64,000 nt of DNA from Noviherbaspirillum_A sp047237965. GTDB lineage: Bacteria > Pseudomonadota > Gammaproteobacteria > Burkholderiales > Burkholderiaceae_D. Every line of letters begins with the position of its first letter. Position 1 is the stretch's first letter. Shown here piece by piece: positions 62,427-64,000 of this stretch. The position numbers were made by a program, and so were the translations under genes. The notes beneath the pieces were generated by a model that saw only the letters and a list, made by a program, of their open reading frames with translations, was not told the DNA's origin and did no database searches. The DNA is taken from assembly GCF_047237965.1 (NCBI RefSeq), contig NZ_JBDFLX010000001.1:3968001-4032000 (forward strand). Direction: 5' to 3'.

Positions 62427-62530
62427 TCGCGCAGCAGGGTGCGATATCCCGAAGAGGTATTGCACCCTGCGCAAGCGGCGAAGTTGCAGTTGCAGTTGCT
62501 TTTGCTTTTGAAGTTGCCGTTGCTTTTAAA

Positions 62531-63142
62531 TCCCGTTGAGCGCGCCGTGCCGTCGGTGCGTGGAGCGGGAAAAGGTGCGGCGTCTGTCTGAGTCAAGCGC
62601 AGCTTGGCGAGTTTAGCCGCGCCCCGCTCCACGCATCGACGGCGCGGGGACCCTCGCGCAGCGAGGGCGCGATCACCGGGTCGCCTTTTCTTGCCTACTT
62701 CTTTTGGCGAAGCAAAAGAAGTAGGTCGCCTGCCGGGGCGAACACCCGGCCTGGTCATGACGATAGTGAGATGGTGTTGTTTCACCCGGCGTAAAGACGT
62801 CACTGCGAAGCAGCAGTAGCAGTAGCAGTAGCAGTGCGCTGCGATCACTGATAAAGGCAACACCGACAGTGCTGCCCGGGCGTTGCCGGGTGACGCAAGA
62901 CGGCTGCACTGCCGTGGAGACAAGCCGGGAGTCCGTCCCGGCGGCCGGGTCACTTTTTTTGCTTCGCCAAAAAAAGTAACCAAAAAAAGGCGACCCGGTG
63001 ATCGCGCCCCGCTAACGCAGGGTCCCCGTGTCAGCGGTACCCGGAGCGGGGCGCGGCTAAACTCGCTACACTTCGTTGCGCTCAGACAGACGCCGCACCT
63101 TTTCCCGCTCCGGGCACCGCTGACACGGCGCGCTCAACGGGA
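62531..63142. repeat. Large inverted repeat of an extragenic element (about 195-bp arms)
   Basis: The left arm (62,531-62,725) and the right arm (62,948-63,142) are inverted near-copies, sharing long stretches such as CCCGTTGAGCGCGCCGTG, GGAGCGGGAAAAGGTGCGG and GCGATCACCGGGTCGCC. Each inner end is itself a hairpin: CCTACTTCTTTTG-GCGAAG-CAAAAGAAGTAGG on the left (62,694-62,725, perfect 13-bp stem) and a 14-bp stem with one mismatch on the right (62,948-62,981). It fills most of the 924-base gap between the thiolase and hydratase genes. I recall similar extragenic elements in related bacteria, but cannot count genomic copies. Confidence 0.75.
62812..62835. repeat. Four tandem AGCAGT hexamers
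   Basis: Four exact copies of AGCAGT lie in the central spacer of the large inverted repeat. The hexamer period matches that of the longer CAACTG array at 63,151. Confidence 0.7.
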
Positions 63143-63150
63143 CTTCACGG

Positions 63151-63234
63151 CAACTGCAACTGCAACTGCAACTGCAACTGCAACTGCAACTGCAACTGCA
63201 ACTGCAACTGCAACTGCAACTGCAACTGCAACTG
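63151..63234. repeat. Fourteen tandem CAACTG hexamers
   Basis: The sequence is fourteen exact copies of CAACTG. It begins eight bases outside the right arm of the large inverted repeat. A shorter, degenerate version (CAGTTG on this strand) stands outside the left arm at about 62,483-62,500. Length variation by slippage is likely. It is not CRISPR: there are no spacers. Confidence 0.9.
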
Positions 63235-63350
63235 TCGCTGCGCGTATGTCAACTACGACGGCGCCGTTTCTTACGGAAGGCATTGCTGCACGATCGTCAA
63301 TAAACAACCTATTGCTTCACCACCTACTTCATCAACAGTCAGGAGACGAC

Positions 63351-64000
63351 ATGGATATCAGCATCGAACAGGCTAACGGCATCTGCACCATCCGCTTCAA
63401 CCGCCCGGAAAAGAAAAACGCCATTACCGGCGCGATGTACCAGGCGATGGCTGAGGCGCTGGCTGCGGCGGAGGCCGACAACGCGGTGCGGGTGGTCGTG
63501 TTTGCGGGGCATCCGGGCATTTTCACCGCTGGCAACGACCTGGAAGACTTCTTGAAGCAGCCGCCGCAGGGGGAAAACAGTTCGGTGTTTCGCTTCATGG
63601 CGGCATTGAAGGGCGCCAGCAAGCCAGTGGTGGCTGCGGTCAGCGGCGCGGCGGTGGGCATCGGCACCACGATGCTGCTGCATTGCGACCTGGTATATGC
63701 ATCCGACAATGCAAAGTTCTCGATGCCGTTCAGCCAGCTTGGCCTGTGCCCGGAATTCGCTTCCAGCCTGCTGCTGCAGCGCGTCGCCGGCTACCAGCGG
63801 GCAGCCGAGAAGCTGATGCTGGGCGAGGCTTTCCTGGCCGACGAGGCGCAGCAAATGGGGCTGGTGAACCGGGTACTGCCGGCCAGTGAACTGGAAGCCT
63901 TCGTGCAGGCCCAGGCGGCCAAGCTGGCAGCCTTGCCGGCTTCTTCTGTGCGCACCACCAAGCTGCTGATGAAGCAGGGCGCTGCAGCAGACATCGACGC
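63351..64000 (+). CDS. Enoyl-CoA hydratase/isomerase-family protein (runs off window)
   Basis: ATG 63351 follows AGGAG. The 216 visible codons show the crotonase fold: ICTIRFNRPEKKNAIT, GIFTAGNDLEDFL (oxyanion hole), VAAVSGAAVGIGTTMLLHCDLVYA and FSMPFSQLGLCPEFASSLLLQ. It probably hydrates or isomerises enoyl-CoA and continues the beta-oxidation block. The C-terminus lies outside the window. Confidence 0.9.
   Translation, partial: MDISIEQANGICTIRFNRPEKKNAITGAMYQAMAEALAAAEADNAVRVVVFAGHPGIFTAGNDLEDFLKQPPQGENSSVFRFMAALKGASKPVVAAVSGAAVGIGTTMLLHCDLVYASDNAKFSMPFSQLGLCPEFASSLLLQRVAGYQRAAEKLMLGEAFLADEAQQMGLVNRVLPASELEAFVQAQAAKLAALPASSVRTTKLLMKQGAAADID

Noticed and set aside
63151..63234. CRISPR array
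   Set aside because: The repeats are direct 6-mers without spacers, so this is a simple tandem repeat.

Overview
The window has two parts. Positions 1 to about 27,760 form an AT-richer accessory region. From 27,760 to 64,000 the DNA is GC-rich, densely packed, ordinary chromosome of a betaproteobacterium. Gene content (CarH/LitR-type photosensor with its lipid operon, GluQ, NudB, ClsB, a fatty-acid oxidation block) suggests Burkholderiales, probably Oxalobacteraceae-like. That placement is inference; no rRNA gene is in view.

The accessory region looks like an integrative island. Its right edge is a 46-bp 3' fragment of a CAU-anticodon tRNA (27,715-27,760), followed directly by a terminator and core DNA. 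At the left edge, on the minus strand, is the start of a protein resembling the arm-binding domain of a tyrosine recombinase; it runs off the window. Between them lie: (a) a four-gene plus-strand cassette at 2,742-12,496 (RecD-type helicase fused to a PD-(D/E)xK nuclease, SNF2-type helicase, actin/Hsp70-like ATPase, small partner protein), followed by an opposing NERD-UvrD nuclease-helicase; (b) an antitoxin-like regulator with a DUF4258-like protein, then a Gly/Ala-rich membrane protein; (c) a DUF4365-type nuclease, an HTH/cysteine-cluster regulator and several unknown genes, including a two-gene operon at 21,771-23,672; (d) a GC-rich LEM-3-like GIY-YIG nuclease gene, of which a decayed partial copy sits beside an IS5 remnant; (e) a methyltransferase and a small zinc-ribbon-like protein. 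Four copies of one palindromic repeat lie between these modules. The cassette in (a) is my best candidate for an undescribed, probably anti-mobile-element, system.

The core region starts with two lipoproteins and a LuxR-type regulator, then a Crp/Fnr-type regulator, an Ldh-family dehydrogenase and a YciI/PhnB/HxlR set. A CarH/LitR-like B12 regulator (35,649-36,599) faces an eight-gene operon (36,947-43,859: FAD oxidoreductase, DUF1365, Cfa-type methyltransferase, chalcone-isomerase-like, MFS, DUF3833, SDR, NTF2-like). Three TTTGTC-N3-GACAAA-type palindromes lie between them, which fits a light/B12-controlled membrane-lipid regulon. No photolyase gene is in view.

Further on are a CBS-BON protein, a tandem pair of serine beta-lactamase-like proteins (one with its active-site residues lost), RhlE-type helicase, GluQ, LysR/pirin, NudB, an EEP phosphohydrolase, ClsB, an ECF sigma/anti-sigma pair, Hsp15, and a beta-oxidation block (TetR, acyl-CoA dehydrogenase, HAD/ECH fusion, thiolase, enoyl-CoA hydratase). 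The last two genes are separated by a large inverted repeat and a 14-copy hexamer array.
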